In this document: piece after piece, positions 24,479-36,548 of the stretch
How the letters are laid out: the number at the start of each line of letters is the position of its first letter
Numbering within the stretch: the first letter of the stretch is position 1
Assembly: GCF_030272615.1 (NCBI RefSeq)
Contig: NC_081406.1
Coordinates: 267,395,692-267,459,691 of the forward strand
DNA length: 64,000 nt
DNA from: Cryptomeria japonica
Taxonomy: Eukaryota > Streptophyta > Pinopsida > Cupressales > Cupressaceae
Direction: 5' to 3'
Position numbers and translations under genes: made by a program
The notes under the pieces: model-generated
The model's input: the letters and a program-made list of their open reading frames with translations, nothing else
The model's database searches: none
What the model was told of the DNA's origin: nothing

Positions 24479-24494
24479 CACATCGGTTTCACCA
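24479..24494 (-). other. Putative primer binding site of gypsy D
   Basis: On the minus strand TGGTGAAACCGATGTG starts three bases inside the 5' LTR edge. The plus-strand complement ends in CCA, as expected for pairing with a tRNA 3' end. I could not assign the tRNA species. Confidence 0.5.
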
Positions 24495-24497
24495 AAA

Positions 24498-25780
24498 TGT
24501 CGTATGTAAAATCCATCATATAAATTCAATTAGAAACATAGGGAAATCACGAATCCCTATCTAATCAAAGAATTCTAAATAAACCAATAAAAGACCACAA
24601 ATAAGCAATAGGAATGTCAAATAAATCAATTAAAAACTCCCTATTCCATGATCGCATATAGCTTCCATTGTTCTTCTCTTCTTTGTGGTATGGTGTCTCT
24701 CAGATATTGTGCTGGCAACCTGCAAATGACATAAAGATTCAAAGTTCGTGATTGTTGAGAATGAAGATTGAATGCACAATTTATAGATAACTGGAGAGGA
24801 TTGATTGAGAGGTGGAACAGATTGATCAAGAGGTGGAACTCAGGTGAGCTCACATGCTAATTGATAGTTGAACTACTAATTTAGAGGTGAAATAGAATAG
24901 ATTGAATAGATTAAATGAGTCAACTGATTGAGAGAAAGCTAACTGAGGGAAGAAAAAGGGTGATTGGAGGAAATAATAGGATGAAATAGCTAAATGATTG
25001 AAAGCTTTTTTGAGAGCTTAATTTAGAATAAGCTAACTAAAGGATAGAAATAGAGATTGAAGAGATGATTGAATTAATTAATTAATTGATTGAATTAATT
25101 AATATAGTATGTGCTTGAACTTTGACTTAGATTTTCAATTTAATCTCTGCATGAGATTTAATTCAAATATTAAATTTATTTTAAATTCAATGTAGTATTT
25201 GAATATATTTAGAACTTGACTTTGATTTTCAATTTGATTTTTGAAATCACGCACATGTATTTGAAATTAGAAGAATATGAAGAATATGAAGAATTAATGA
25301 AATTAGAAGAATTTGGAGAATTAATGAAATTAGAAGAATTAATTAGTTAATTAAATAATTTAAAGAAACTATTTGATTATTTAGAAATGGACTTTAATTA
25401 AATAATAAAGATTATTTAAATTTAAAAGATTAAAATCATAATTAATTAACTAATAAATATTTAATTAATATTCAGAAGAGTGTTAATGATTAGATAATTA
25501 GAGATGAAAAATGAGAATAGAATTTATTTAAATAATAGATTATTTAAATTGGGGAATTAATCAGAACAATTAATTAAATAATAAATATTTAATTATCATT
25601 AGAAAATGGTTTAAATGATTAAAAGATAATAGATATAAATAGAAATAATTAGTAAGATGATGATGAAATATGAAATTAGAAGAATAAGATTAATTAACTT
25701 AATTAAATGATTAAAGAATTATTTAATCAATTAGACGAATAATTAACACATGATCAATGAGACATTTTTAGGTGTTTACA
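24498..25780 (-). repeat. 5' LTR of gypsy D
   Basis: Right copy of the 1283-bp LTR pair. It is followed by CATAC, which matches the five bases before the left LTR. Confidence 0.93.
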
Positions 25781-26880
25781 CATACATACATATTACAACA
25801 ACAGGAATAGCCAATTCAATGAACCTTATTATCCTCTACTCAACTACTCAAACAACCAACACTTACTAAGTTCAAACATTAAGTTCATAAGAATGAACAA
25901 CTAAACTAAAATTGGACTTAGATAGATTCTTTGAACTATTTTAACTATATGATTGAACATGATAAAATACCAAATGAGTTTCAGTTGATCAATATTGATT
26001 ATTCTCAATCTCAATTCACCATCATTAAATCAACCATCTTAGAAATATAATATTGATTATTCTCAATCTCAATTCACCATCATTAATTCAACATTTTCTC
26101 AAAGGTGTTTATGAAAATTGCCAGGTCCTTATCATATTCATACATCAAAAGATCAAGGTGAACTAATCACAATAGTTATTTATTTGCTAATTCATCTTGG
26201 TAGGAACAAGTTTAGGTTTGCACAATAGTTCACTTCTCTAGCCAAAAAGATCAAATCTATACGCACAACTATGAACTTTAGAAGTGCACAATCAATTTGT
26301 AGATTCTAAGATAATTGTTCGATCAAATCCTAAATTTTTAGTGTTATAAAGAATTGATTCCTATCATCTTTCAATTATTTTCCCATTTGCCAAGCTTAAT
26401 AAGTATTGTTTATTAATGTATTTAATTTCTACAATTAATTCAACCATTATTATTTACATCCTAGCTTATATGTGTTTATCAATATGATTTAATAATAAGT
26501 AAACTAGGATGCTTAAGTAGCTAGTTTGTTTTTCTTTATGTTTTTTTGTGAACTTGACTTTCCTACATGACCTGGGGTTTATTCCTTCCTTTATTTAAGT
26601 TTTTCAAAGGCTTATTTTGTTTCATCCTTTTTTAAAATCTCAAATAAGTTTTGGAATCCCTTTTTCTTATGCTTCATTTTCTATGTCTTCTTTTAGGGTT
26701 TTGTGCTTCATTGCGTGATCTTGTTTTCATTCACCCCACCCACCTTTATTTTCATCTCAATAGTTTTGGTTGTCTTTTCTTAAAACCTAAGCATTTGCTA
26801 ATTTTTTATATTTTTGCACTAGATCATACTTCTTATTTATGTCATTTGGCCTTATCATATGCTAAGGTATCATTTAAATT
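25781..26880. other. Non-coding AT-rich spacer
   Basis: No gene or element recognised. A 38-bp sequence (AATATTGATTATTCTCAATC...) is repeated at 25991-26028 and 26049-26086, a local 58-bp tandem duplication. The open stretch near 26651-26917 is T-rich and shows no coding character. Confidence 0.55.
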
Positions 26881-28127
26881 CTTTTTTTTTTTGGGCAAAG
26901 GTGGCGAACCACCATAATATATTAATATTTAAATAAAGGAGATTACATAGAACTGGTTCAAAGAGAAAACCAGAGGAAAGAGCCAGTAAGAAAACGTCTA
27001 GTTATGGCTCAAAATATTAGAGAAAATAAAAGAGCAACCTATACTAAAATATCGATATAAGCCTAATACAAGCTACATCAGGCTCAACCCGAGCATTCTC
27101 GAAGAAGAGATACAATAAGGACCTCAAAAACCAATCATATAATGATTGGAATGTCGATGTGGACTCATAGAACCCGAAAATTGCCAAAAAAAATGAAAGG
27201 GGAAGCCATCCTCGAAAAATGGACCCCATAAGCAGTTGTCGAGAAGATTCATACACTTCTGAATTATCCAACTGAAAGACCGTGGAGCTGAGCACAGAGG
27301 AGAGACAAAGACCCCAAGGGGGAAGAAAATGGATGGAGACCCAACTCTGAGAGATTTGGAGGCCGCAGACCCAAGCACAAAGAGCCCATTTTGAACAAAA
27401 CTGCCAAGAAGAAAACAATATGAAACCATGACCGCACAACTGAGAGGGGATAAGCGAGCTCTAGAAAACAAAATTCTCCACTATACCAAACTGGGTTGCC
27501 GACAATTCTAGACGAGGCACATATAAGCTACTCGAGGGGCTGTAATAATACCGCATAATAACGAACAAGGGCTATGGCCGAGATGTCCATACCAGCTCGA
27601 GAACCTTGGGAAATTCTGCATAATTTTATTGCAAGGGTAAAAATTTGATGCAAAAATTTCAAAATTGGAAGTCAGGTACTACCACTACTTCCCATTTGAA
27701 GAGCCTGCTGAAAATTCTACATCCATCGGAGTAGGGAAGGAGCTTGCATAGCCATGAGGATCTATGGCAGCATGTTTGAAAATAACTCTAAACCCATGAA
27801 AAATGCTATAAACTTGGGAAACTATATCTTCCCCCAAAATCTTTGCATGATGTTTCAGCCAGTGGCGAAAAGGGGCAGAGGAGTTATAAACGAGACCATT
27901 CATGAAGGAAATGTAAACTACCCTGGCTAAAGACTCCTGCAAAATCTCCTCTATCAAATAAACCGCCTACCCACGGGTCCCCCACCAAAAGGTTATAGTT
28001 TGCAATTTGAAAGTTTAATTCCTCCCAGGTGAAGAAACTAGGTTGGACAACAGAGCCAACAATGAATCTCGTGTACTCTACTGACCATGAGAGCAGGGAT
28101 AACTTTAAGAAACCACCCGCCAGGCAA
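26881..28127 (-). mobile_element. LINE B, 3' terminal segment
   Basis: The minus strand ends GGTGGTTCGCCACCTTTGCCC followed by a run of As (plus-strand T-run at about 26881-26891). This is the typical 3' end of plant L1-type LINEs. The segment to about 28127 is its 3' part, which I infer was once continuous with the RNase H segment at 41109-42200. Several overlapping open stretches here (27044-27471, 27685-27957) are non-conserved-looking 3' sequence and I do not call them genes. The upper boundary is approximate. Confidence 0.6.
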
Positions 28128-28500
28128 AAGTGTAAAATCCTGGCGAATCAGACATTATTTTTGGGGGGAAATTTTTATATTGATGGTGAATTTTTTTTTC
28201 AAAATAGGGAAAAAAATTATTTTGTATTGGCGATTTTTTTCCAGGGTACGAAAATTCCATAAATTTCTGGCGAATAATACCTTGTTCTATGGGGAAAATA
28301 TATATTGTAGGAGGTGAATAATTTTTGTTTAAAGGAACAAATATATAATTGTATGGGCGAAAATTTTTACTCCAAACGAAAAATTATTTAAATGTAATGG
28401 CGATTTTTATCCACCGCTTGAAAATTATTTAATTTGTTTTGGCTAATATTTTGTTATTTATGAAAAAATATATATTTTATTGGCGATTTCATGAATTCAT
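28128..28500. repeat. GGCGAAT-rich terminal-like region (left)
   Basis: T-rich sequence with repeated TGGCGAAT, GGTGAAT and TGGCGATTT words at intervals of about 40-70 bp. The right end, 40640-41108, has the same vocabulary in both orientations. Such clustered words resemble subterminal transposase-binding repeats of DNA transposons. Confidence 0.5.
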
Positions 28501-28987
28501 TGCCATTAATAGACAAGGCACATCACATCACATTAGTACATCACATTGAGTCCGGACTTTGCATGATGTATCAATAAGCGTGACCTCTTTGACACGTGAA
28601 GGGTGACACATACCTAAAATCCATCAATGATTTTAAACCGTTCGATGATCATAGATCAATGGTTGAAGTTTTATTTCGGCCCAATTTCCTAAAGAGAACA
28701 TAGCTCACCAGAAAGTGCCCAGAATGGAACTGGATTCAATAGACGCTATCAAATGTCACGATCAACAATTTCGATCATTTAATATATGTCTAGTCACTAA
28801 CTGTAATCCACTATGTCCGCACGACTTCCAATGTGGTACTTGCCAACTTGGTACTAGTCTATAGCTGTTTCCAATTTCGCACACTAGTGCATTTATGGGA
28901 AAGATTTGCAGAGATACGAAAGATTTAAAAAAATTAAAGGAATTAATACAGTTAGAGAAGTAATTATTACAATCAAGAGATTCAACT

Positions 28988-28997
28988 ATTTATATAC
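28988..28997 (+). promoter_or_regulatory. Candidate TATA box before the ORF at 29134
   Basis: TATTTATATA followed by a pyrimidine-rich stretch (CTCTGCTTCTTTC) that could hold a start site near 29020. The ATG follows at 29134. Confidence 0.35.
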
Positions 28998-29133
28998 GAT
29001 CTCTGCTTCTTTCATCTTCAATTAGCCTTTTCCATTTGGTAGATAAATTGTCGGAGCTCATGGTATTTAAATTCTGCCTCTAGTTTAGGTCTATAGGCCC
29101 AAGTTGTTTAATTTGGTAATTTGATTTCTCAAG

Positions 29134-29760
29134 ATGGACACTCCTATCCGCTTGAGAAGCATTTTTGCAGAGGACCAGAGGGCCTTTTTGGGCTTCGTTA
29201 AAGACCCAACCCTCCAATCAGTCTACAAGGAGGTTGGGATGTTCACCAATGAGGCTGTGCGGATGGTGCTGGGTAGAGACTTTCTGCGTAACAAAAATAG
29301 ATATCGTGTTAACACGGGCATTACATCCCAGTTCTTGGCATCTCTTCTGGACCTCAGAGGAGACAAGGTGGATATGTTGATGTTGTTAAGAAAGGTGTTT
29401 AAGGAAGACTTCCTTGGAGACGATGTTACTATTGTCATCCTTGTAGAAGTAGGGGTGAGGATCCCTTAGGCGAGTGAATTAACCAAGCTTCTCCTCCCTG
29501 ACCAAACAATGCCAGTGGCCAGGCAACTGTTTCTTCTGAACCTGAATGTGGAGCAGTTGACGTGTCATAGGAAATGGGCGCAAATTGGCAGGGACTTTCT
29601 CCAGAAATGGTTGCTCCTGGACGACTTTCCAAACTACATTTGGCTTGAATAATTCTCTCAACTTATGCTGTCTGAAGAATTCTACATGGAGGGAGGGCCA
29701 AATTCTTAGGGTAAACCATCCACTACCTGTGCCCTAGCCCCGACCCCCTAGTAGTTTTTT
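29134..29760 (+). pseudogene. Unknown protein, decayed
   Basis: ATG at 29134 opens 111 codons beginning MDTPIRLRSIFAEDQRAF. After a TAG at 29467 the same frame continues with a plausible protein (PDQTMPVARQLFLLNLNVEQ ... FLQKWLLLDDFPNYIWL) and two more stops to about 29700. The composition is helical and charged, with no motif I know. It lies behind a candidate TATA box at the left side of the 13-kb block and might be an accessory gene of that element. The maintained frame beyond the first stop suggests one former gene of about 200 residues. Confidence 0.45.
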
Positions 29761-30135
29761 TTTTGCTATGTCCTCGTAACCTCTTAGGCTCAGTGGCTCA
29801 CTCATTTTGGCTTTAAAGTTTTTGAGGGACTCAAGTCTCAGACATGTAAAAATTGTAAATTTCCAAAACATAAATATTAATGATAATTTTGCAAATTCCA
29901 GTTTGTTTCAGTTTGCCTCTTATGGATATAAAAAATGCTTTCTATTTCATTTTATTAATGAAAGTTTTGCAAATGTTTTTTGTCTATGAGCTATGTTATT
30001 TCAATATTTTGTTAAACAATGGAAATAAATTTAATACTGTGATGTTTTTTATGTAATGTTTCTTCCTCTATGTTTAATATATATAAAAAAAATCCAGTTC
30101 GTTCCATTAATTATTTGTACATTGATTATGCTTGA
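29761..30135. other. AT-rich spacer
   Basis: Nothing recognised. The small open stretch at 29807-29989 looks like chance. Confidence 0.5.
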
Positions 30136-30850
30136 TTATAATTTTATAAATATATAAAAAAATATGTTTATCTCATGAAAAACAAATGAATTAAAAGTCC
30201 AACTTACTTGTTGTTGAAATTTTGAACTAGTGCGTGCGTGGGTTGGTACTGGGTACATGCTATGATTTATAGTTAAGATTTTGTCATAATGAAGAAATTT
30301 GAGACATTTATGAAGGGTAGATGGGACTGCTTTCATGGAAGAGAACCAAGGATGTCCCAACTTCACACAAAATTGATCTGATGTAGGAATGATAGCAAAA
30401 ATGACATCTAAGCACTTATTACCAACCTTAACGAGAAGAGTAATAGAACCTATAGTAGGACAAGCATCAAAGATCTTAACCACTAAATCAAATTTATCAT
30501 ATCAATATATTACTTCATGCAATTGTAAAGTATAAAGATATTCTTAAGTTATTACATTCACCATACATGTTGGATCAATCATGAATGAGAACCCCTCGTG
30601 AGAGTATGTCTTTGATATTTGCAGTGATATATAGACTTATAGTGGGCCATCAGGTGTTTCAATAGTCTCCCTAGGATCAAAAGTAATGCATATTGCATAG
30701 GTCCTTAGGAGGTGTAGGTTTATCAATAAGATTCACCACATTATTAGACTCAAGGCCAAGGTCATTAGAAGAAAATTCAAGATTGTAGACTCAATTAGAG
30801 AACAAGATTAGTCTCAATTAGATCAACAACTTAGGGTGGATTTTTCATAG
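30136..30850 (-). pseudogene. Fragment of a gypsy (Tat-type) protease
   Basis: The minus strand reads LGHPWFSSMKAVPSTLHKCL followed by KFLHYDKILTINH. This matches the LGRPW...AVPSTLH block after the active site in Tat/Ogre-type proteases and corresponds to LGRPWIHTMQVVPS in element D. Upstream, to about 30850, degenerate pieces of the linker and active-site region may follow, but they carry many stops and I see no D-S/T-G. No gag, RT or LTR belonging to it is visible, so it is an orphan fragment. Confidence 0.65.
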
Positions 30851-31368
30851 AGGCTATAAACTTTTTTGTAAATACAATCATATAATTTTTTTATAGTCTT
30901 TATTTGTTTATTAAATTAATTTAAACTAAATTAAATTAAAACTATATTAAATTAAAATTTATATTAAACTAAATTTATGTTGAACTTTTATATATATATT
31001 TTAGTCTTTATTTATTTATTAAATTAAATTAAATTAAATTTTATATTACACTAAATTTATGTTGAACTTTTATATATATTTTTAAACGATTTTTTAAAAT
31101 TATATATCATAAACATATTTTTAAAGAATTTTGTTAAACTTTAAATTAATATTTTAGATTTAATAGTGAATGTTTTCTTTTTTATATTAAACTTTTACCT
31201 TTCAAATTGTATATCAAATTTATATTTTTATTTAGTTATTTTTTTAATTCTAGAATCTAAGTTTCATGTTCTATACTATTTTTGCATTTCATATTTTTAC
31301 AAATAATATTAACATTATATTCAATAGTTATCTCAAACTATTGCACATCTTTAAATGTCTCTTATTAT
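30851..31368. other. Very AT-rich spacer
   Basis: Runs of AAATTAAATT and TTATATATA, with a partly duplicated AAATTTATGTTGAACTTTTATATAT segment (about 30967 and 31045). No gene. Confidence 0.6.
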
Positions 31369-32316
31369 GGGACCCACGACAACTGACAACAGGTACCATC
31401 GTCCGTTGGATGAGCAAAGATCAACGACTTAGGGTGGATTTCAGCCCGAATGTGGGAAGTGAACACATTTGTGAGAACTTCGCCCGGAATTGAACGTTTT
31501 ACATTTAATTAAATATAATTAAGTCTATAAAGATCTTTTTCGGGCGGAAGTTGAAAATGATTAAATAGACTTAAAAAACAGTCCTGGAAAGTGACTCGAG
31601 TGTGGTGATGTGCCCGAAAAATGGCAAAAGTCATGGGACCCATGACAACTGACAACATATACCATCGTTCGTTGGATGAGCACAAATCAACAACTTAGGG
31701 TGGATTTTAGCCTGAATGTGGGAAGTGAACACATTTGTGAGAACTTCGCCTGGAATTGAACGTTTTACATTAAATCAAATATAATTAATTCTATAAAGCT
31801 CTATTTCAGGCTGAAGTTGACAGATTAAAAAGACTTAAAAACAATCCGGAAAATTGACTCGAGTGTGGTGACGTGCCCAAAAAATGGCAAAAGTCATGGG
31901 ACCCATGACAAATGACAACAGATACCATCGTTCATTGGATGAGCATAGATCAACGACTTAGGGTGGATTTCAGCCCGAATATGAGAAGTGAACACATTTG
32001 TGAGAACTTCGCCCGGAATTGAACGTTTTACATTTAATTAAATATAAATAAGTCGATAAAGCTCTATTTGGGGCAAAAGTTGAAGGATTAAAAAGACTTA
32101 AAAAACGGTCTGGAAAAGTGAGTCGTGACTTGAGTGCGGTGACGTGCCCAAAAAATGGCAAAAGTCATGGGACCCACGACATCTAACAACACATACAATC
32201 GTCCGTTGGATGAGCACAGATCACCGACTTAGGGTGGATTTTGGCCCGAATGTGGGAAGTGAACACATTTGTGAGAACTTCGCCCAGAATTGACCATTTT
32301 ACATTTAATGTCCTCA
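31369..32316. repeat. Tandem array of about 266-bp units
   Basis: Units start at GGGACCC at 31369, 31635, 31898 and 32170, giving lengths of 266, 263 and 272 bp and a partial last copy of about 145 bp. Each full unit contains ATCAACGACTTAGGGTGGAT, GTGAACACATTTGTGAGAAC and GACGTGCCC-type words. Copies differ by scattered substitutions. It is not coding. It could be a subterminal array of the surrounding element or a short local satellite. Confidence 0.92.
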
Positions 32317-32711
32317 GAATTTAGACTGAAGTAATGAATGTTTTGTCCTTCGGTGGCGAATATATAATAATAATTAATAAAATTACAACATGATTCTAGA
32401 TATTTTGCCCTTTAGGTATTACTTTGGTACTTTTCAGAGTTTTCAAAATAAGTGACTCATAAATCATAATCGTATTTAATTTCATGGACAAACCAGTAAA
32501 TCGAGGGAGATTCAGAAACAACTACTAGATTGAGGAATGCAAGGTGCAACAAAGACTCTTTGCACCAATCTAGTGAAATAGAAATTTTAGGTAAAATCTA
32601 GAACACCTACATCCTGCCTTTTTTACTTGTTTTAATCTCGTGGTTCAATTTGAGGGTTAGCATTTTTAGGTTTGTATCTCGCATTATTTTGAATTATTAA
32701 CAATAACAACG
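32317..32711. other. Spacer before the unknown gene at 32712
   Basis: No gene. A TTCGGTGGCGAATATATAAT word (about 32349) recalls the GGCGAAT motif at the ends of the 13-kb block. Confidence 0.4.
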
Positions 32712-35700
32712 ATGGGGAAAACAGGAAGCAATAGTTCAATAGGAAGCCAAGTGAAAAAAATTGTACCTAACCAAACTGGTTAAAACACCAAGTTTCACTG
32801 ATGAATACCATGATATTTATGACCCTGCTATCCATGGTGAAAGGCGTATCATAGATATTAGATATGAATTATCTAGTAAGGCAACAAATCCAACAAGGGA
32901 AAAATTTAATATTTTCAACACAATGTTAAAACAAAGAACAAATAAAATCGCATCGTGGGATGCTAGATTGGGAAGCATGGTGTTACCTGAAGTATTCCCT
33001 TGCCCTGATTTTGTCATGGTCTATGCTGAAAATTATGATGAAGATAAAAAACAATTGTCAATAAAAATACAAAAGAGGAAATTCTATCCATAAACATGGG
33101 AGAATTTGCTCGTTTGTTGAACCTATGGTTTGAAGCACAAAACTCAAATGTCCAAATTGACCTAGGAAAGTTGGCAGAGAATTATGAGAGTCTCGATCCA
33201 AGTCGTCAAGATTAATTTATCAAAGCTCTAATAAAGCATGGTACTTTGTTGGATCAGAACCATAAGCCTCCTTATGATTCTGACATTTTTGTTTCATGGG
33301 TCAGGGATACTATTTCCTTGCTGACATTTTGCCTGGGATTGGAAAATGATAGGGAAGTGGGTACAAGCCTTCTTGAAATGATTTATAATATCCATTGTGT
33401 AGCTCAACCAGTAAGATATGATTTTTTTGAGCACGTTGTTCAATCCATGCAAAAATAATTACTAATGATAAAAAAGGTTCCTATAAGACATTTAGGTTCT
33501 CATCCTACTTGTGCTATCTTCTTCTATCCAAGTACCGTGCAATATTTGAGACCAACAATCTTCAAATTGTGAACAATAAGATTGATGAGAAGACTCGAAA
33601 CAGAACAGTGTCCAATATATGGATGGACACCAAATATAAGGATGCATGATAACATAAAGAACTACAACCATTTTGTAGACTTATTTTTGGCACCAATGTA
33701 TAATGAAATTACAAGCACTCCAATGCCTAGATTGCCTGTGTCTTGTAGAGAGTGCATTCAACTCGGAAGCCAAATAGAATTGGTTGACTGACTCGTCATG
33801 GAAGAATACACTGTGTTAAGGTTTTACTGATCAACAGTAAAACCATACAGACTTCCAATACATGTGACAGAGAGGGTATTTGCATTGGAATATGTATGAC
33901 AGTTGGAGAGAACAGATAGGCACTTCCATGGTCAGCAAAAGAAGAGCATATTTCCTTCCTTGCCTTTCTCATGTGGAGGGTTCACATTTGAGAGAAAGGC
34001 ATTCAATGTGGCACATGATTTTTTGATAATTTTTAGATTTGGTGATGAGGGTCTCTGGCAATATGATCCAATTGGTGTAGTTCAAGCAGGGCTTAAGAAA
34101 AATGGGAACTCTGCAGTGTTATGTCAACATGAAAGTAAACCATTGCTAGAAAATCTTAGAAACATGGACTCCTAGGATGAGGTAAAAAAAGAGATGGAGA
34201 AAATTTCCACTGACAATAGCATTTCAACAGAAGAAATGTCATCACAAATTATGGCATTGCACACACAGAGGACAACAAAGGAGGGCCAGGGCATCCAAAA
34301 TAGGAGGTCCTACAATTTCTACCAAAAATCTGCTAATCCATCTAAAAAATCTATTCCCAAATCAATTCTACAAGAATGTAAAGAAAGTTATTGGACTCAA
34401 ACCAATAAATGATTTTTGGACTATGAGGAAGAATCTTGGTGAACCAAAGACAAGTGCAGAATTTGAGTCCATCGACGAGGATGAAGAGTTTAGCAAATCG
34501 TGGAATATGGAGCATCCCACAACAACATATGATAGGAGTGAAGATGATGATGAGTATGAGATTGAGCCCACTCCAACAACTACTACAGTCCCTAAAACAT
34601 TAGGTGGAGTCAATGAGTCCATGAAAGAAACATATAGCAAAGGGGAAAACATTGTGGAAAAAATGGGTTTTGAAGGTGGTGGTCTAGGTCCCAGAGGATA
34701 AGGCATTTGGTATCCACTTGAGGTAAAACTTCCATCAAATTCAAAATCAAAAGCTCCTGTTAAACCAGTCATTGGACTTGATTCTACAGATTCATCATGG
34801 AAAGGTACTATTCATTACCCTCAAGGTCCACCTGCATTTGTTTCAGGTTCAAATCCACAACCACCACTACATCATGGTATTCCCATTGGTGGTGAATCAA
34901 GTGCCACTGCCACTGATGGGGAATCTGAGGATAGTATTCCTATTAGTGTTCAGTCAAGTACCATTGTGATTGGTGGGGTTGGCATGGGTACTACTACTGA
35001 TACTAGTTGTCTTGGTGTTGGACAAGGGCAACAACACAATATATCTCGCAAGAGGCCACTAGTGGTAGATACTCATGCTATTCAGAATCCTATATCAAGT
35101 GCCACTGACACTACAAATCAATCATTTGCAGCTTCAAATCACACACCTCAAAAGATTATAAAAACTACACATGAAAGTGACAGTGGGACATGATTAGGAA
35201 TGGTTGTTGGTAATCCTAGTAATGCATTAGTTAAAACCACAAGCATAAGTGGAATTGGAGCCTCTGCTATTCCTATTTCACCTTTCAAATATTCAATTGC
35301 TTCAAGAAGCCCAGATTTTCAATTTCATGATTACTATGAAAAATTTGAACACACAACAAATGCAGATAAAGAAAAAAAGAGAGCATTTCATAGGGTTGCC
35401 CTAACTGAAGTTTTAGACCAACAACCTACAAGGAATAGGGTATTTCCAACATATGACCCACACAAAGATATGATGGAGTTGATGGTTGTTATGCCCCCGA
35501 CTAAAGATAAAAATCCACCACATAGTCAGATAGATCCCTCTGAATTTCAAGTTAGTACCCTCCAAATGGATTTTTCCAAAGTACATAATAAGAACAAAAT
35601 TAGTGTGTCAAAAAGGACTAATGAAGTAGTCTACACTTCACTGCTAAAGGTGGAGAGAGAAAAAAATAAATTGGAGAAACAAATAGAAAAGTTACAGGAA

Positions 35701-36548
35701 GACTTGGCAAATGAAAAATAAAAGAGGAAAGTAGTAGATAACAAGTGCAATGATTTACATAAAAGGATAAAAAAATTGGGCTCTACAGTAGAAATTGTGT
35801 AGCAGGAAAAGATGGATGCAAAATTGAAGGACCTGAGAGAAAAAGTGGCTAAAAGCAGTAAAAAAATTGATGAGGAAAGAGCCAGTTTTCAAAAATTATA
35901 CAAAAGTTATGAGTCTGCTGTTGTTGAAATAAGAAAAATATAGGACCTATTGGATCATGAGAAGGAAAAAGCAAAACATTTGGAAGAGGAAGTAGATGAA
36001 GAAAGAAAAAAATGTGCATAAATGAAAGAAGATCCGCACAATGCAAATGATAAAATTAAAACTCTGGAGGATAGATTGAAAGATAATATGAAAAATACAA
36101 TGAAGTATATACAAGAAAACATTTGGTGGCGAATAATGGAGAGGAGTGACAAGTTGTGTGAATGGTTTGAATTGAATGAAAGTCTGAGATTAATTTATAT
36201 GAAAATCAAAGGGCACATTGATAAGAGCATACATGTTTATTCAAAAGAGGATAGGGCAAAACAAATTTTGCAAGTAGTCTACAGTACTAGTGACAGCTAC
36301 GAGGCATCCAAGGGAATTAAGAGCCACATTGATGCCACAGTTAAGACATCATCTATCCTTCAAAAATGCCAGAAACTAAGGGAAACATCAGAAGTTATGG
36401 ATAAATGTGGCAAAAAGATATTGAAGCTGCAAGAAAAGACAACTACTTTGATTAAACTTGGTTTGCCTAAGACCGTTGACCCATCAAATAAATTCATTGG
36501 AAAAGAAAGCTTACAAAAAAAACATGGAGATAAAAATGAAGTCTAATT
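32712..36548 (+). pseudogene. Unknown large protein with G-patch-like motif and C-terminal coiled coil
   Basis: Likely start ATG 32712 (MGKTGSNSSIGSQVKK). After small frame changes near 32775 and 33060, one frame carries coherent protein to about 34410 (blocks include MGEFARLLNLWFEAQNSN, SDIFVSWVRDTISLLTFC, FLAPMYNEITSTPMPRLPVS). A shift near 34400 leads to a second frame that holds to 36546. This has an acidic segment, then a G-patch-like block (IVEKMGFEGGGLGPRG, stop, GIWYPL; 34636-34722), a Gly/Ser/Thr-rich linker and a long charged coiled coil (about 35640-36540). Original length would be near 1270 residues. At least eleven in-frame stops make it dead. It runs convergently with the hAT transposase. 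I do not recognise the family. Confidence 0.6.

Larger units (their letters stand above)
21689..24497 (-). other. Long leader of gypsy D between 5' LTR and gag
   Basis: About 2.8 kb between the 5' LTR and the gag start. It contains three tandem-repeat blocks, one small upstream ORF (23866-24120) and the putative primer site. Otherwise I see no gene. Long leaders with an upstream ORF are known in Ogre/Tat elements. Confidence 0.65.
7415..25780 (-). mobile_element. Complete 18.4-kb Ty3/gypsy Tat-like retrotransposon D
   Basis: Two direct repeats of equal length (1283 bp; 7415-8697 and 24498-25780) with TGTC...TACA ends flank the unit. The five bases outside are CATAC on both sides (7410-7414 and 25781-25785), a perfect target-site duplication. 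Between the LTRs, on the minus strand, lie gag, protease, a G-patch domain, RT, RNase H, a second archaeal-type RNase H and integrase. The second RNase H is a mark of the Tat clade. A 5.3-kb segment between integrase and the 3' LTR holds an antisense PMD gene. Every coding block has stops, so this copy cannot make its own proteins. The LTRs are very similar by eye but not identical, so the insertion is neither very recent nor ancient. Confidence 0.93.

Noticed and set aside
26651-26917. Phe/Leu-rich 88-codon ORF
   Set aside because: T-rich sequence running into the poly-T end of LINE B. No coding signal.
27044-27957. Several open stretches on the minus strand of LINE B 3' region
   Set aside because: They overlap in different frames, show no domain and lie in what looks like LINE 3' sequence.
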